From Bradyrhizobium embrapense (GTDB lineage Bacteria; Pseudomonadota; Alphaproteobacteria; Rhizobiales; Xanthobacteraceae), in the NCBI RefSeq assembly GCF_001189235.2, contig NZ_LFIP02000004.1:186001-250000 (forward strand): a DNA stretch of 64,000 nt, given 5' to 3'. The notes beneath the pieces were generated by a model that saw nothing but the letters and a program-made list of their open reading frames with translations, was not told where the DNA came from and did not search any database. Both the position numbers and the translations under genes were made by a program. Each line of letters starts with the position of its first letter. The first letter of the stretch is position 1. Positions 1 through 9,509 of this stretch are shown here, in pieces.

Positions 1-768
1 CGACGTCTCCGCGCTCAGGCAGAACAGCGTCCTGCGGTCCGCGCCGCCGAGTGCACAGGCGAGCGCGCGGCGGCCGGGGACCGCGATCCGCGCACGCTCC
101 ACACCATTGCGATCGATCCGGACAAACGCGTCTTCGGTGAACGACGCGACCCAGACTGCACCATCGGCATCGAGGCAGATGCCGTCGGGTTCATTGACGC
201 GCCCGAACCGCCGGCGAAGGCTGAGGCCGCCGTCCGGCGCGATGTCGTAATCGGCAAGACCCGCACCATCCATTTCCGCCACGACGAGCCGGCGGTGATC
301 GGAGGAAACGGCAATGCCGTTCGGGAAGCGCAAGCCGTCGGCGACGACGCGGGCGCTGCCGTCGGGCATCACGAGGATGATGCGGCCAACCGCGCCGCGG
401 CCTTCCGGCGGGGGCAGATTGAAGCCGAGATCGCCTACATAGGCGCGCCCCTGCCCGTCGACGATCATGTCGTCGATCGTGCCGGTCGCAACCGCGGAGA
501 GATCGGAATACAGCGACAGCGTGCCGCCGGAAAATCGCAGCAACCGCTTTCTGAACATCGTCAGCACGACGATGTCGCCATCGGGCAGCACGCCGAGACC
601 GCACGGCGTGTCGTCGCTCACCGCCGCATGCTCGTGGCGTTCACCTGACGGGCTGATGCTGAGCAGCGTCCGCGCCATGCAGTCGACGAACCAGAGCCGC
701 CCGCGATGCCAGCGCGGGCCCTCGAAATAGCGGCCGCCATCCAGGATGGTTTTGAGTTGATCGGACAT
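1..768 (-). CDS. SMP-30/gluconolactonase family protein (3' end cut by window)
   Basis: Six-bladed beta-propeller lactonase or luciferin-regenerating-like enzyme, probably hydrolysing sugar lactones; the exact substrate is unknown. The frame is open from an ATG at 766-768 to the window edge (256 codons, no stop reached). Visible family signatures are FEGPRW near residue 15, with the Glu that ligates the metal in SMP-30 enzymes, GTIDDMIVD near 80, FPNGIAVSSD near 125 and EPDGICLDADGAVW near 165, the last two holding the usual Asn and Asp ligands. Family assignment is firm; specificity is not. The C-terminal blades lie outside the window. Confidence 0.85.
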   Translation of the reverse strand, partial: MSDQLKTILDGGRYFEGPRWHRGRLWFVDCMARTLLSISPSGERHEHAAVSDDTPCGLGVLPDGDIVVLTMFRKRLLRFSGGTLSLYSDLSAVATGTIDDMIVDGQGRAYVGDLGFNLPPPEGRGAVGRIILVMPDGSARVVADGLRFPNGIAVSSDHRRLVVAEMDGAGLADYDIAPDGGLSLRRRFGRVNEPDGICLDADGAVWVASFTEDAFVRIDRNGVERARIAVPGRRALACALGGADRRTLFCLSAETS

Positions 769-1033
769 GAGGGCGCCCCGCCGCACGTTTCAACGAGGAT
801 ATATATCGCCGCCGGGACCGGTCAAACGGGAGCCTCAGCCCGCCCAAAATGCCCGCAAAATCCTCGGTTCCCGCGGGTTCCACCGGCCGTATTCCATATT
901 TCGCCGCGTTTTCCCTGTTGAGTTGCGCCAGCATTAACACTCGAGAATCGAGGGTAGTGATAACCTGCGGCGGTTGTGCCGCCGTATGACGCGTTCTGTT
1001 TGTGCCTCGTGGTTTCTCAGGGGGGACCAGGGA

Positions 1034-3262
1034 ATGAACCGGTGCCTACGTCCGCTGGCGTGTTTCGCCACCGCCGCCGCGCTTGCGCTGCTTCCCGTTC
1101 AGGCAGTTGCTAAACCACATCACCAGCACCAGGCCAAAAGCGGCGACGGCGACAAGAAGGCGCATGGCACCAAGGCCGGCACGAAGTCTGCGCGCGAAAA
1201 CGCCTCCGGCAAGCGCCGGCATGCCCGACACGGCGCCGACAAGCGCAAATCCGCGAAAGCCAAATCCGCTCCGTCCAAATCCGCTGAGGCCGCGAAGGCG
1301 CCCACTCCGGAGAAACCCGCCGGGCCGCAATTGTCGGGCGATCTCGCCGCGGTCAGGGACGCGATCGCCGCGGCGCGCCGGGGCAAGACCAACGACGCCA
1401 CCGATATTCAAGCAAAGATCTCTGATCCCGTCGGGAGGAAGCTCGTCGAGTGGTATCTGCTGCGCCATTCCGAGTCGAATGCGCCATTCAGCCGCTATGC
1501 GGCATTCGTCACGGCCAACCCGGATTGGCCAAGTGTCACCCTGCTCCGCAAGCGGGCGGAAGCGCGGATCTGGCAGGAGCGCAGCGACCCGGCCACGGTG
1601 CACGGCTTCACGCTCGATCAGCCGATCAGCGCCAAAGGCAAGTTCGCCCTCGCCCGCACGCTACTCGCTGAAGGCGATCGCGATGGCGCGGCGCGGCTGG
1701 TGCGCGAAGCCTGGCGCTCGGAAGAATTGCTGGACCGAACCGAGAGTGACGCCTACGACGCATTCAAGGATCTGTTGACGCGCGACGATCATCGCGCGCG
1801 CATGGACAAGCGGATCGGCGCCAAGGATCTCGCCGGCGCCAGGCGCGCGGCACAGCACCTCGGCAGCGACGAGCTGGCCATCGTGAAGGCTTGTGGCGCG
1901 GTCCGCGGGCAATCCAGCAAGGCGGAAGATGCGCTCAACGACGTGCCGGCGGATGCCCGCAGCGACCTCGGCTACACGCTGTGCCGCATCCAGTGGCTGC
2001 TCGCGAAAAACCGGATCGACGATGCGGCGCGCGTGACGATTGTGGCGGCGCCCGAGACGATGGCGCAGCAGGACACTGATCAATGGTGGCGCGAGCGCCG
2101 CATCCTCTCCCGCAAGCTGCTCGACCAGGGGGAGTATCAGGCGGCCTATGACGTCATCCGCGGCGCAGTGCCGCCGGACAATCCCTATTACCGCTCCGAC
2201 ATGCACTTCATGCGCGGCTGGATCGCACTGCGCTATCTCGACGATGCCAGGACCGCGGCGGCGCATTTCGCCCACATCGACGAAGGCCAGACCAACCCGA
2301 CCGTGCTGGCGCGCGCCGGCTATTGGCGCGGCCGCGCCGCCGAGGCACTCGGCAACACTGTCGCGATGCGGGCCGACTACCAGGCCGCCGCGCGCTACCC
2401 GACCGCCTATTACGGGCAGCTCGCGCTCGCCAGGCTCGGCCGTGACGGGATCGAGCTGCGCGCCCCCACGCCGGCGGCCAGCGCCGGCAGCATGGCGGCC
2501 GACGAGCGCGTGCGTGCCGCCGACATGCTCTATGCGATCGGCGAGCCCGACATCGTGCTTTATTTCGCTGCCGACCTCGCCGAGGAAAGCGCAGATGTCG
2601 GGATGCTCGAGGCGCTCGGCGAGCTCACCGGCCGCCATAACGATGCCCGCGCCATGCTGCAGATCGGCAAGATTGCGCTCGCGCGGGGCTTTGCGTTCGA
2701 CCATTACGCCTTCCCCGTCATCGGGATTCCCAAGCACACCCCGATCGCCCCCGATATCGGGCGCAGCATGACCTACTCGATCGCGCGCACCGAAAGCGCG
2801 TTCGACCAGCGCGACAAGTCGGCGGCCAATGCCGTCGGCCTGATGCAGGTGACGCCCGAGGCCGGCCGCGATACCGCCAAGCGTTTCGGCGTCGGCTATG
2901 ACTGGAGCCGGATGGTTTCCGATCCGGTCTACAACACCCAGATGGGGGCTGCCGAACTGAGCGCGCTGCTGGCGGAATATCGCGGCTGCCACATCATGAC
3001 GTTTGCCGGCTACAACGCCGGCCGCGGCCGCGTCCGCGACTGGATCAAGGCCTATGGCGACCCGCGCGATCCCAAGGTCGATCCGGTCGACTGGGTGGAG
3101 CGGATTCCGATCTCGGAGACGCGCAACTACGTGCAGCGCGTGATGGAGAATTTCGCCGTCTATCAGGCGCGGTTCGAGGACGCCGGCACGGCGCTGGCGG
3201 CCAAGAACGGTGAGCGCGTCGTGACCCAGGAGAGCAATGCGGCTCCGGCGACCTCACAGTAG
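1034..3262 (+). CDS. slt: soluble lytic murein transglycosylase (Slt family)
   Basis: Periplasmic muramidase-like enzyme cleaving peptidoglycan with 1,6-anhydro product formation. The 742-residue product starts with a signal peptide (MNRCLRPLACFATAAALALL, cleavage near AVA-KP), then a Lys/Ala/His-rich linker (about 30-95), an alpha-helical superhelical region (about 100-560) and a C-terminal SLT catalytic domain. Catalytic Glu587 lies in ARTESAFD, followed by GLMQVTP and a TFAGYNAGRGRV motif, all standard for family 1 transglycosylases. I chose ATG 1034, preceded by a GGGGGACCAGGGA ribosome site, over an in-frame TTG at 974. A CGGCGG/CCGCCG hairpin (968-984) lies in the leader. Confidence 0.93.
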   Translation: MNRCLRPLACFATAAALALLPVQAVAKPHHQHQAKSGDGDKKAHGTKAGTKSARENASGKRRHARHGADKRKSAKAKSAPSKSAEAAKAPTPEKPAGPQLSGDLAAVRDAIAAARRGKTNDATDIQAKISDPVGRKLVEWYLLRHSESNAPFSRYAAFVTANPDWPSVTLLRKRAEARIWQERSDPATVHGFTLDQPISAKGKFALARTLLAEGDRDGAARLVREAWRSEELLDRTESDAYDAFKDLLTRDDHRARMDKRIGAKDLAGARRAAQHLGSDELAIVKACGAVRGQSSKAEDALNDVPADARSDLGYTLCRIQWLLAKNRIDDAARVTIVAAPETMAQQDTDQWWRERRILSRKLLDQGEYQAAYDVIRGAVPPDNPYYRSDMHFMRGWIALRYLDDARTAAAHFAHIDEGQTNPTVLARAGYWRGRAAEALGNTVAMRADYQAAARYPTAYYGQLALARLGRDGIELRAPTPAASAGSMAADERVRAADMLYAIGEPDIVLYFAADLAEESADVGMLEALGELTGRHNDARAMLQIGKIALARGFAFDHYAFPVIGIPKHTPIAPDIGRSMTYSIARTESAFDQRDKSAANAVGLMQVTPEAGRDTAKRFGVGYDWSRMVSDPVYNTQMGAAELSALLAEYRGCHIMTFAGYNAGRGRVRDWIKAYGDPRDPKVDPVDWVERIPISETRNYVQRVMENFAVYQARFEDAGTALAAKNGERVVTQESNAAPATSQ

Positions 3263-3269
3263 ATCGTCG

Positions 3270-3344
3270 GGCGGGTTAGCCGCAGGCGTAACCCGCCGTT
3301 TGCGTGTGCGGCCCAAATGGCGGGTTGCGCTTCGCCAGCCCGCC
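3270..3344. repeat. tandem GGCGGGTT-type palindromes after slt
   Basis: Two related inverted repeats lie head to tail. The first has perfect 9-bp arms GGCGGGTTA (3270-3278) and TAACCCGCC (3289-3297). The second has GGCGGG (3319-3324) and CCCGCC (3339-3344) flanking a TTGCGCTTCGCCAG-like centre. Similar GGCGGGTTA...TAACCCGCC elements are scattered in Bradyrhizobium genomes (recalled, not searched). The first could also end slt transcription. Confidence 0.65.
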
Positions 3345-3352
3345 CTGCAGCA

Positions 3353-3395
3353 CTAAAGCGCGATGAGATTGAGTTGAATCGTCATCGCGCTTTAG
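3353..3395. repeat. 14-bp-arm palindromic repeat
   Basis: Perfect inverted repeat: CTAAAGCGCGATGA (3353-3366) and TCATCGCGCTTTAG (3382-3395) around a 15-nt loop. It lies between the convergent slt and Bug-protein genes and could fold as a bidirectional terminator. It resembles intergenic palindromes of Bradyrhizobium. Confidence 0.7.
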
Positions 3396-3406
3396 CCCCT
3401 TGCCTA

Positions 3407-3455
3407 AGCATGATCTTTTCGGAAAACCGCTTCACACTTTTCCGGATCACGCTCT
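3407..3455. repeat. AGCATGATC...GATCACGCT interspersed repeat
   Basis: Imperfect inverted repeat with left arm AGCATGATCTTTTCGGAAAA and right arm TTTTCCGGATCACGCT around CCGCTTCACAC. This element is familiar from many Bradyrhizobium/Rhodopseudomonas intergenic regions. It ends just before the stop codon of the minus-strand Bug-family gene and may act as its 3' structure. Confidence 0.65.
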
Positions 3456-3460
3456 AGCGT

Positions 3461-4429
3461 TCACTCCACCTTCACATTCGCGGCCTTGATCATCGGCCAC
3501 CATTTTGCGATCTCCGCCTTCTGCCAGGCGCCGAGTGCGTCCGGCTTGAGCTGGTCCTTTGGCGGCATCTGCAAGCCGAGATTTTCAAGCTGCTTCTTCA
3601 CGGCCGGATCGTTCATCGCCTGGATCGCCGCGATGTTGAGCTTGTCCACGATCTCCTTCGGCGTGCCCTTCGGCACCCATAGGCCCGACCACAGCGTCAT
3701 GTGGAAGCCGGGCAGGCCGGCCTCGTCGACAGTCGGAACCTCAGGCGCGTTCGCGACCCGCCTGGAATCGGTGACCGCATAAGCGCGAATGTTGCCGGCG
3801 CGGACCTGATTGATCGAGTTCGAGGTCTGGTCGACGATGATATCGATCTGGCCGGCGACCAGGTCGTTCAGCGCCGGCCCGGTGCCCCGATAGGGCACGT
3901 ATTGCAGCTTGATGCCGGAGACGTTCTCGAAATACAGCCCGGCGATGTGGCTGCCGCTGCCGGCGCCGGCGGTGCCCGCGGTCGGCGGCGCCGGCCGCGA
4001 CTTCAGCCACTCGAGCAGCTCCTTCAGCGACTTCGCCGGCACGGCGTTCTTGCTGACGATGATCATTGGATTGCTCGGCAGCAGCACCACCGGCTCGAGA
4101 TCATCGACGAGATCGTAGCCGAGCTTGTAGATCGCGCCGTTCGCGACATGGGTGCCGAGATGACCGAACGAGACGGTATAGCCGTCAGGGGCCGCGCGAA
4201 CCGCACGGCCGACGCCGAGCGAGCCGCCCGCGCCGGTCACGTTCTCGATCAGAACCACTTCGCCGAGCGACTGCTTCATGCGCTCGGCGAGGATGCGCGC
4301 CATCGCATCCGACGGACCGCCGGCGGCGAACGGCACGACGATGGTGATCGGGTGCGCGGGCCACGTTTCAGCCGAAACGCTCCCCGTGAACGCCAACATC
4401 GCCAGCACGGCCAGAACGAGCTTCCGCAT
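3461..4429 (-). CDS. Bug-family tripartite tricarboxylate transporter substrate-binding protein
   Basis: Periplasmic solute-binding protein (TctC/Bug family, 322 aa) that would capture a carboxylate or related anion. Signal peptide MRKLVLAVLAMLAFTGSVSA is followed by the family opening WPAHPITIVVPFAAGGPSDAMAR; GGSLGVGRAVRAAPDGYT and the C-terminal NLGLQ region also fit. I took ATG 4427-4429, which has GGGGAG six bases upstream, rather than the GTG immediately before it. No TctA/TctB membrane partners are nearby, as is common for the expanded Bug family, so the ligand and partner are unknown. Confidence 0.9.
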   Translation of the reverse strand: MRKLVLAVLAMLAFTGSVSAETWPAHPITIVVPFAAGGPSDAMARILAERMKQSLGEVVLIENVTGAGGSLGVGRAVRAAPDGYTVSFGHLGTHVANGAIYKLGYDLVDDLEPVVLLPSNPMIIVSKNAVPAKSLKELLEWLKSRPAPPTAGTAGAGSGSHIAGLYFENVSGIKLQYVPYRGTGPALNDLVAGQIDIIVDQTSNSINQVRAGNIRAYAVTDSRRVANAPEVPTVDEAGLPGFHMTLWSGLWVPKGTPKEIVDKLNIAAIQAMNDPAVKKQLENLGLQMPPKDQLKPDALGAWQKAEIAKWWPMIKAANVKVE

Positions 4430-4508
4430 CACGCGCTCCCCTCAATCTTCCTTGTCGTATCATTTTTGAAGGGCCACCTTTCGACAAGATGGCCCTTCGG
4501 ATGAGGCG

Positions 4509-5750
<1,242 letters not shown>

Positions 5751-5791
5751 GAGATTCGCTCTTTCTTGTTCTTGGATTCACTCATATCAGG

Positions 5792-5906
5792 CCTGTCACC
5801 CTGAGGTGGTCGCTTCCTAGCGGCCCTCGAAGGGCGACGAGCCCTGCTGCTTATCTCGGCCGTGCATCCTTCGAGGCTCGCTCCGCTCGCACCTCAGGAT
5901 GACAGG
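5792..5906. repeat. CCTGTCACCCTGAGGTG inverted interspersed repeat
   Basis: Long imperfect inverted repeat whose ends are CCTGTCACCCTGAGGTG (5792-5808) and CACCTCAGGATGACAGG (5890-5906), with a GAAGG/CCTTC-containing interior. It fills most of the 190-bp gap between the thrC-like gene and lpdA. Elements beginning TCATCCTGAGG are a well-known repeat class in Bradyrhizobium (from memory). Confidence 0.75.
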
Positions 5907-5942
5907 ACTGCTACGGGCACGCGGCCTTCTGCGCTCCAAACG

Positions 5943-7364
5943 TCAGATATTCAGCACCCGCCCGTAGGCGTCGAGCACCGCTTCCTTCATCATCTCCGAC
6001 AGGGTCGGATGCGGGAACACGGTGTGCATCAGCTCCTCTTCCGTTGTTTCTAGATTCATCGCCACCACGTATCCCTGGATCAGCTCGGTGACCTCGGCGC
6101 CGATCATGTGCGCGCCGAGCAGCTGGCCGGTTTTCTTGTCGAACACCACCTTCACGAGGCCCTGGTCCTCGCCGAGCGCGATCGCCTTGCCGTTGCCGAC
6201 GAACGGGAAGCGGCCGACGCGGATCTCGCGGCCGCCTTCCTTGGCCTTGGCTTCGGTGAGGCCGACGGAGGCGACCTGCGGGTTGCAGTAGGTGCAGCCC
6301 GGGATCAGCAGCTTGTCCATCGGATGCGGATGGAGGCCCTTGATCGCCTCGATGCAGATCACGCCTTCATGCTCGGCCTTGTGCGCAAGCATCGGCGGTC
6401 CCGCGACGTCGCCGATGGCGTAGATGCCGGGGACGTTGGTCTTGCCGAGACCGTCGATCACGATGCAGCCGCGGTCGGTTTTGACGCCGAGCTTCTCCAG
6501 CCCGAGATTCTCGATATTGCCGACCACGCCGACCGCCGAGATCACGCGCTCGAACTCCTTGGCCTGCGGCTGGCCCTTGCCGTCGTCGATGGTCGCGACC
6601 ACGCTGTCGGCCTTCTTCTCCAGCTTGGTCACCTTGGTCGAGGACATGATCTTGATGCCCATCTTCTCGAACCGTTTTCGCGCGAGACCGGCTATCTCGG
6701 CGTCCTCGACGGGCAGGATCTGCGGCAGCACCTCGACCACGGTGACCTCGGAGCCCATGGTGTGGAAGAACGAGGCGAACTCGATGCCGATCGCTCCAGA
6801 GCCGACCACCAGCAGCGATTTCGGCATCCGCTCCGGCACCATCGCCTCGAAATAGGTCCAGATCAGCTTCTTGTCGGGCTCGAGCCCGGGCAGCACACGC
6901 GGCCGCGCGCCGGTCGCGATGATGATATGCTTGGCTTGGTAGGTGCCCTCGCCGCTCGCGCCCTTCGGCGCCTCGACCGCCGACTTCTTCACCGTGACCT
7001 TGCCGGGCGCGTCGATCGTGGCATCGCCCCAGATCACGGTGACCTTGTTCTTCTTCATCAGGAAGCCGACGCCGTCGTTGAGCCGCTTCGAGACCCCGCG
7101 CGAGCGCTGCACCACCGCCTTCGGATCGAACGAGACGTTGTCGGCCGACAGCCCGTAATCCTTGGCGTGCTGCATGTAGTGATAGATTTCGGCGGAGCGC
7201 AGCAGCGCCTTGGTCGGGATGCAGCCCCAATTCAGGCAGATGCCGCCAAGATAGGATTTTTCGACGATCGCGGTCTTGAAGCCGAGCTGCGCGGCGCGGA
7301 TCGCGGTCACGTACCCGCCGGGGCCGGAGCCGATGATGATGACGTCAAAGGATGTGTCGGCCAT
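5943..7364 (-). CDS. lpdA: dihydrolipoyl dehydrogenase (E3)
   Basis: FAD-dependent E3 component reoxidising dihydrolipoamide with NAD+ for the pyruvate (and perhaps other 2-oxoacid) dehydrogenase complex. The product is 473 aa. It has an N-terminal FAD dinucleotide fold (IIIGSGPGGYVTAIRAAQLG), redox disulfide Cys43/Cys48 in GGICLNWGCIPTK, an NAD-binding GSGAIGIEFASFF, the FAD contact YAIGDVAGPPMLAHKA, and the dimer-interface His/Glu pair in VFPHPTLSEMMKEA. It is the last gene of the minus-strand PDH operon, which makes pyruvate dehydrogenase its main partner. Confidence 0.97.
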   Translation of the reverse strand: MADTSFDVIIIGSGPGGYVTAIRAAQLGFKTAIVEKSYLGGICLNWGCIPTKALLRSAEIYHYMQHAKDYGLSADNVSFDPKAVVQRSRGVSKRLNDGVGFLMKKNKVTVIWGDATIDAPGKVTVKKSAVEAPKGASGEGTYQAKHIIIATGARPRVLPGLEPDKKLIWTYFEAMVPERMPKSLLVVGSGAIGIEFASFFHTMGSEVTVVEVLPQILPVEDAEIAGLARKRFEKMGIKIMSSTKVTKLEKKADSVVATIDDGKGQPQAKEFERVISAVGVVGNIENLGLEKLGVKTDRGCIVIDGLGKTNVPGIYAIGDVAGPPMLAHKAEHEGVICIEAIKGLHPHPMDKLLIPGCTYCNPQVASVGLTEAKAKEGGREIRVGRFPFVGNGKAIALGEDQGLVKVVFDKKTGQLLGAHMIGAEVTELIQGYVVAMNLETTEEELMHTVFPHPTLSEMMKEAVLDAYGRVLNI

Positions 7365-7381
7365 GGCGGCTCCCGTTCAAC

Positions 7382-7624
7382 TCAATGTGTGGCGCCGCGC
7401 CCGCGGCTTCTTGCGATCAACGACCTGACCAGCCATTCGAGCCCGAACGCCAGGACCATGATGGCCAGGGCGGTCGGCACGATCGGCTGGGCGATGTTCC
7501 GCGCCAGCTGTTCGCCGGCGAAGAACGCGGAGTGCAGGAGATCCAACCCGACCGGATTGAACAGCAGTACGGCCGACAGCAGCAGCGAGACCCAGGGCCA
7601 GCGCGTGCGAGCCGAGCCGACCAT
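7382..7624 (-). CDS. small membrane protein in the PDH operon (80 aa)
   Basis: Unrecognised 80-residue protein with two probable membrane helices (about 12-30, PWVSLLLSAVLLFNPVGLDL, and 50-68, PTALAIMVLAFGLEWLVR) and an Arg-rich tail. Its ATG directly follows the TGA of the 58-aa gene (TGAATG), and its stop is 17 bases before lpdA, so it is almost certainly co-transcribed and translationally coupled. Function unknown; position inside the operon is the only clue. Confidence 0.65.
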   Translation of the reverse strand: MVGSARTRWPWVSLLLSAVLLFNPVGLDLLHSAFFAGEQLARNIAQPIVPTALAIMVLAFGLEWLVRSLIARSRGRGATH

Positions 7625-7801
7625 TCATCGGTACTCCTGCCATACCGCACCGAGGAACACGGTCCACGCCAGCGCCAGCACGCCTGCGCCGATCATCATC
7701 AAGCGGAACTGGAACGTCGATATCAGGTCGCGGTTGACCGCGACGAGCAACGCGAGGGCGATAGCTGCGAGCAGAACGTACGGACCTGACATCGCGTACA
7801 T
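7625..7801 (-). CDS. very small membrane protein in the PDH operon (58 aa)
   Basis: Hypothetical 58-residue protein beginning MYAMSGPYVLLAAIALAL, with two predicted helices (about 8-22 and 33-52) separated by a polar NRDLISTFQFR turn. It lies 12 bases after the pdhC stop and its TGA abuts the ATG of the next small gene. ATG 7799-7801 gives the longest frame; ATG 7790-7792 is an alternative three codons in. The coupling and hydrophobic pattern argue that it is real, but I recognise no family. Confidence 0.6.
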   Translation of the reverse strand: MYAMSGPYVLLAAIALALLVAVNRDLISTFQFRLMMIGAGVLALAWTVFLGAVWQEYR

Positions 7802-7813
7802 GGCGGATGCCCG

Positions 7814-9196
7814 TCACACCATCATCATCACGGGGTTTTCGATCAGCTGCCTGAAGGCGCCGATCAGCTCGGCGCCGAGCGCGCCGTCGATCGCGCGATG
7901 ATCGCACGACAGGGTGACACTCATCATGTTGGCGATCTCGATCTTGCCGCCACGCACCACAGGACGCTCCTCCGAGGTACCGACCGCGAGGATCGAAGCA
8001 TGCGGCGGGTTGATCACCGCGGTGAAGTGGTTGATGCCGTACATGCCGAGGTTCGACACCGCGGTGGTGCCGCCCTGGTATTCTTCCGGCTTCAGCTTGC
8101 GGGCACGGGCGCGCGCGGCAAAATCCTTCATCTCGTTGGAGATGGTCGAGAGCGTCTTGGTCTCGGCCTTGCGGATGATCGGCGTGATCAGGCCGCCCGG
8201 CATCGCCACGGCGACGCCGACGTCGGAATGCTTGTGCTTGAGCATGCCGCCTTCGGTCCAGCTGACGTTGCAGTTCGGGATCTTCTGCAGCGCGACCGCC
8301 ATCGCCTTGATGACGAAGTCGTTGACCGAGATCTTGTAGAGCGGCTTCTTCTCCTTGTCCTTCGGCGCGGCCGCGTTGATCTCCTCGCGCGCGGCGAGCA
8401 GCTTGCCGATGTCGCAGTCGATCGTCAGATAGAAGTGCGGAACGTTCTGCACCGAGGCGGTGAGACGCTGTGCGATGGTGCGGCGCATGCCGTCATGCGG
8501 CACGACTTCATAGGAGCCCGGCTCGAACAGCGCCAGGATCTGCTTGTCGGACATCCCGGGCGCAACCGCGCCCTGGGGTGCGATGCTCGGCCCCGCGGCA
8601 GCCGGCGCAGCCGCCGGCGCCTTCAGGCCCTTGCCGGACTTGGCGTCGTCGACGTCGCGGGCGATGACGCGGCCGTGCGGACCGGTGCCGGTGATGCGTC
8701 CGAGATCGATGCCGGCTTCCTTTGCGAGGCGCCGTGCCAACGGTGAAGAGAACACACGGGCGTGGCCATTGGCCTGCGCGGCCGGTGCCGCGGCCTGCTG
8801 CGCCGCTGCGGGGGCAATAGCCGGCTTGGGCGCCGGCGCAGCCGCCGGTGCTGGAGCCGCAGCGGGGGTGGCGGCAGCGGGCTTCGGGGCCTCGGCGGGC
8901 TTGGCCGCGGGTGCAGCGCCGGCTCCGGCGCTGGCCGCCGCCTTCACATCCTCGCCGTCGCCGGCCATCACGGCGATGACGTCGTTGACCGGCACGTCCT
9001 GGGTGCCTTCGGGCACCAGGATCCTGGCGATCGTGCCTTCGTCGACCGCCTCGACTTCCATCGTTGCCTTGTCGGTCTCGATCTCCGCGATCACGTCGCC
9101 GGACTTGACCTTGTCGCCCTCTTTCTTGAGCCACTTGGCGAGATTGCCCTTTTCCATCGTCGGCGACAGCGCGGGCATGAGAATATTGATCGGCAT
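7814..9196 (-). CDS. pdhC: pyruvate dehydrogenase complex E2, dihydrolipoamide acetyltransferase
   Basis: Core of the pyruvate dehydrogenase complex, transferring acetyl from lipoamide to CoA (460 aa). One N-terminal lipoyl domain has Lys43 in EIETDKATMEVE. It is followed by an Ala/Pro-rich flexible linker (about 85-145), a peripheral-subunit-binding domain (FSSPLARRLAKEAGIDL, GTGPHGRVIARDV), and a C-terminal catalytic domain ending with the CoA acyltransferase motif SCDHRAIDGALGA (His and Asp catalytic). The single lipoyl domain here complements the one fused to E1-beta upstream. Confidence 0.97.
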   Translation of the reverse strand: MPINILMPALSPTMEKGNLAKWLKKEGDKVKSGDVIAEIETDKATMEVEAVDEGTIARILVPEGTQDVPVNDVIAVMAGDGEDVKAAASAGAGAAPAAKPAEAPKPAAATPAAAPAPAAAPAPKPAIAPAAAQQAAAPAAQANGHARVFSSPLARRLAKEAGIDLGRITGTGPHGRVIARDVDDAKSGKGLKAPAAAPAAAGPSIAPQGAVAPGMSDKQILALFEPGSYEVVPHDGMRRTIAQRLTASVQNVPHFYLTIDCDIGKLLAAREEINAAAPKDKEKKPLYKISVNDFVIKAMAVALQKIPNCNVSWTEGGMLKHKHSDVGVAVAMPGGLITPIIRKAETKTLSTISNEMKDFAARARARKLKPEEYQGGTTAVSNLGMYGINHFTAVINPPHASILAVGTSEERPVVRGGKIEIANMMSVTLSCDHRAIDGALGAELIGAFRQLIENPVMMMV

Positions 9197-9198
9197 TG

Positions 9199-9504
9199 TC
9201 AGTGACCTTGTTGCGACCGCGGTTTGGTTTGGCCCATGTCGGTCGGCCGGGCGATTTCGGCTTCGAACATCTCGACGATGCGCGCGAGCGCCTCGTCTTC
9301 AGTGAACTCGCTTTCGCGCGAATAGGCGCGCGCAGCGTGGCGGGCGATGTCGACGAGCATCAGCCCCCACATGTCCGGCTCCTCGAAGGCGCGCTGGAAC
9401 GCGATCGACAGGCCGCCGTCGACGACGAAGGCGCGCAGCACCTCGATGGCGTCGTCGCGGCCCATCACGTCAGGCGGCAGTGGCTGCTCCTTGGGACCGG
9501 CCAT
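9199..9504 (-). CDS. DUF5076-type protein between pdhB and pdhC
   Basis: Soluble 101-residue protein that I associate with DUF5076, a small alphaproteobacterial family of unknown function. It opens MAGPKEQPLPPDVMGRDDAI and is mostly helical and acidic; WGLMLVDIARHAARAY is the most distinctive stretch. ATG 9502-9504 lies six bases after the pdhB stop, and its TGA is three bases before the pdhC start, so it belongs to the PDH operon. An upstream in-frame extension into pdhB is only a shadow reading. A complex-associated or regulatory role is speculation from context. Confidence 0.75.
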   Translation of the reverse strand: MAGPKEQPLPPDVMGRDDAIEVLRAFVVDGGLSIAFQRAFEEPDMWGLMLVDIARHAARAYSRESEFTEDEALARIVEMFEAEIARPTDMGQTKPRSQQGH

Positions 9505-9509
9505 CGGCG

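Noticed and set aside
6108..7901. 597-codon plus-strand open frame
   Set aside because: It is antisense to lpdA and the two small membrane genes; its translation is a His/Asp/Arg-rich low-complexity shadow typical of high-GC codon bias, with no domain.
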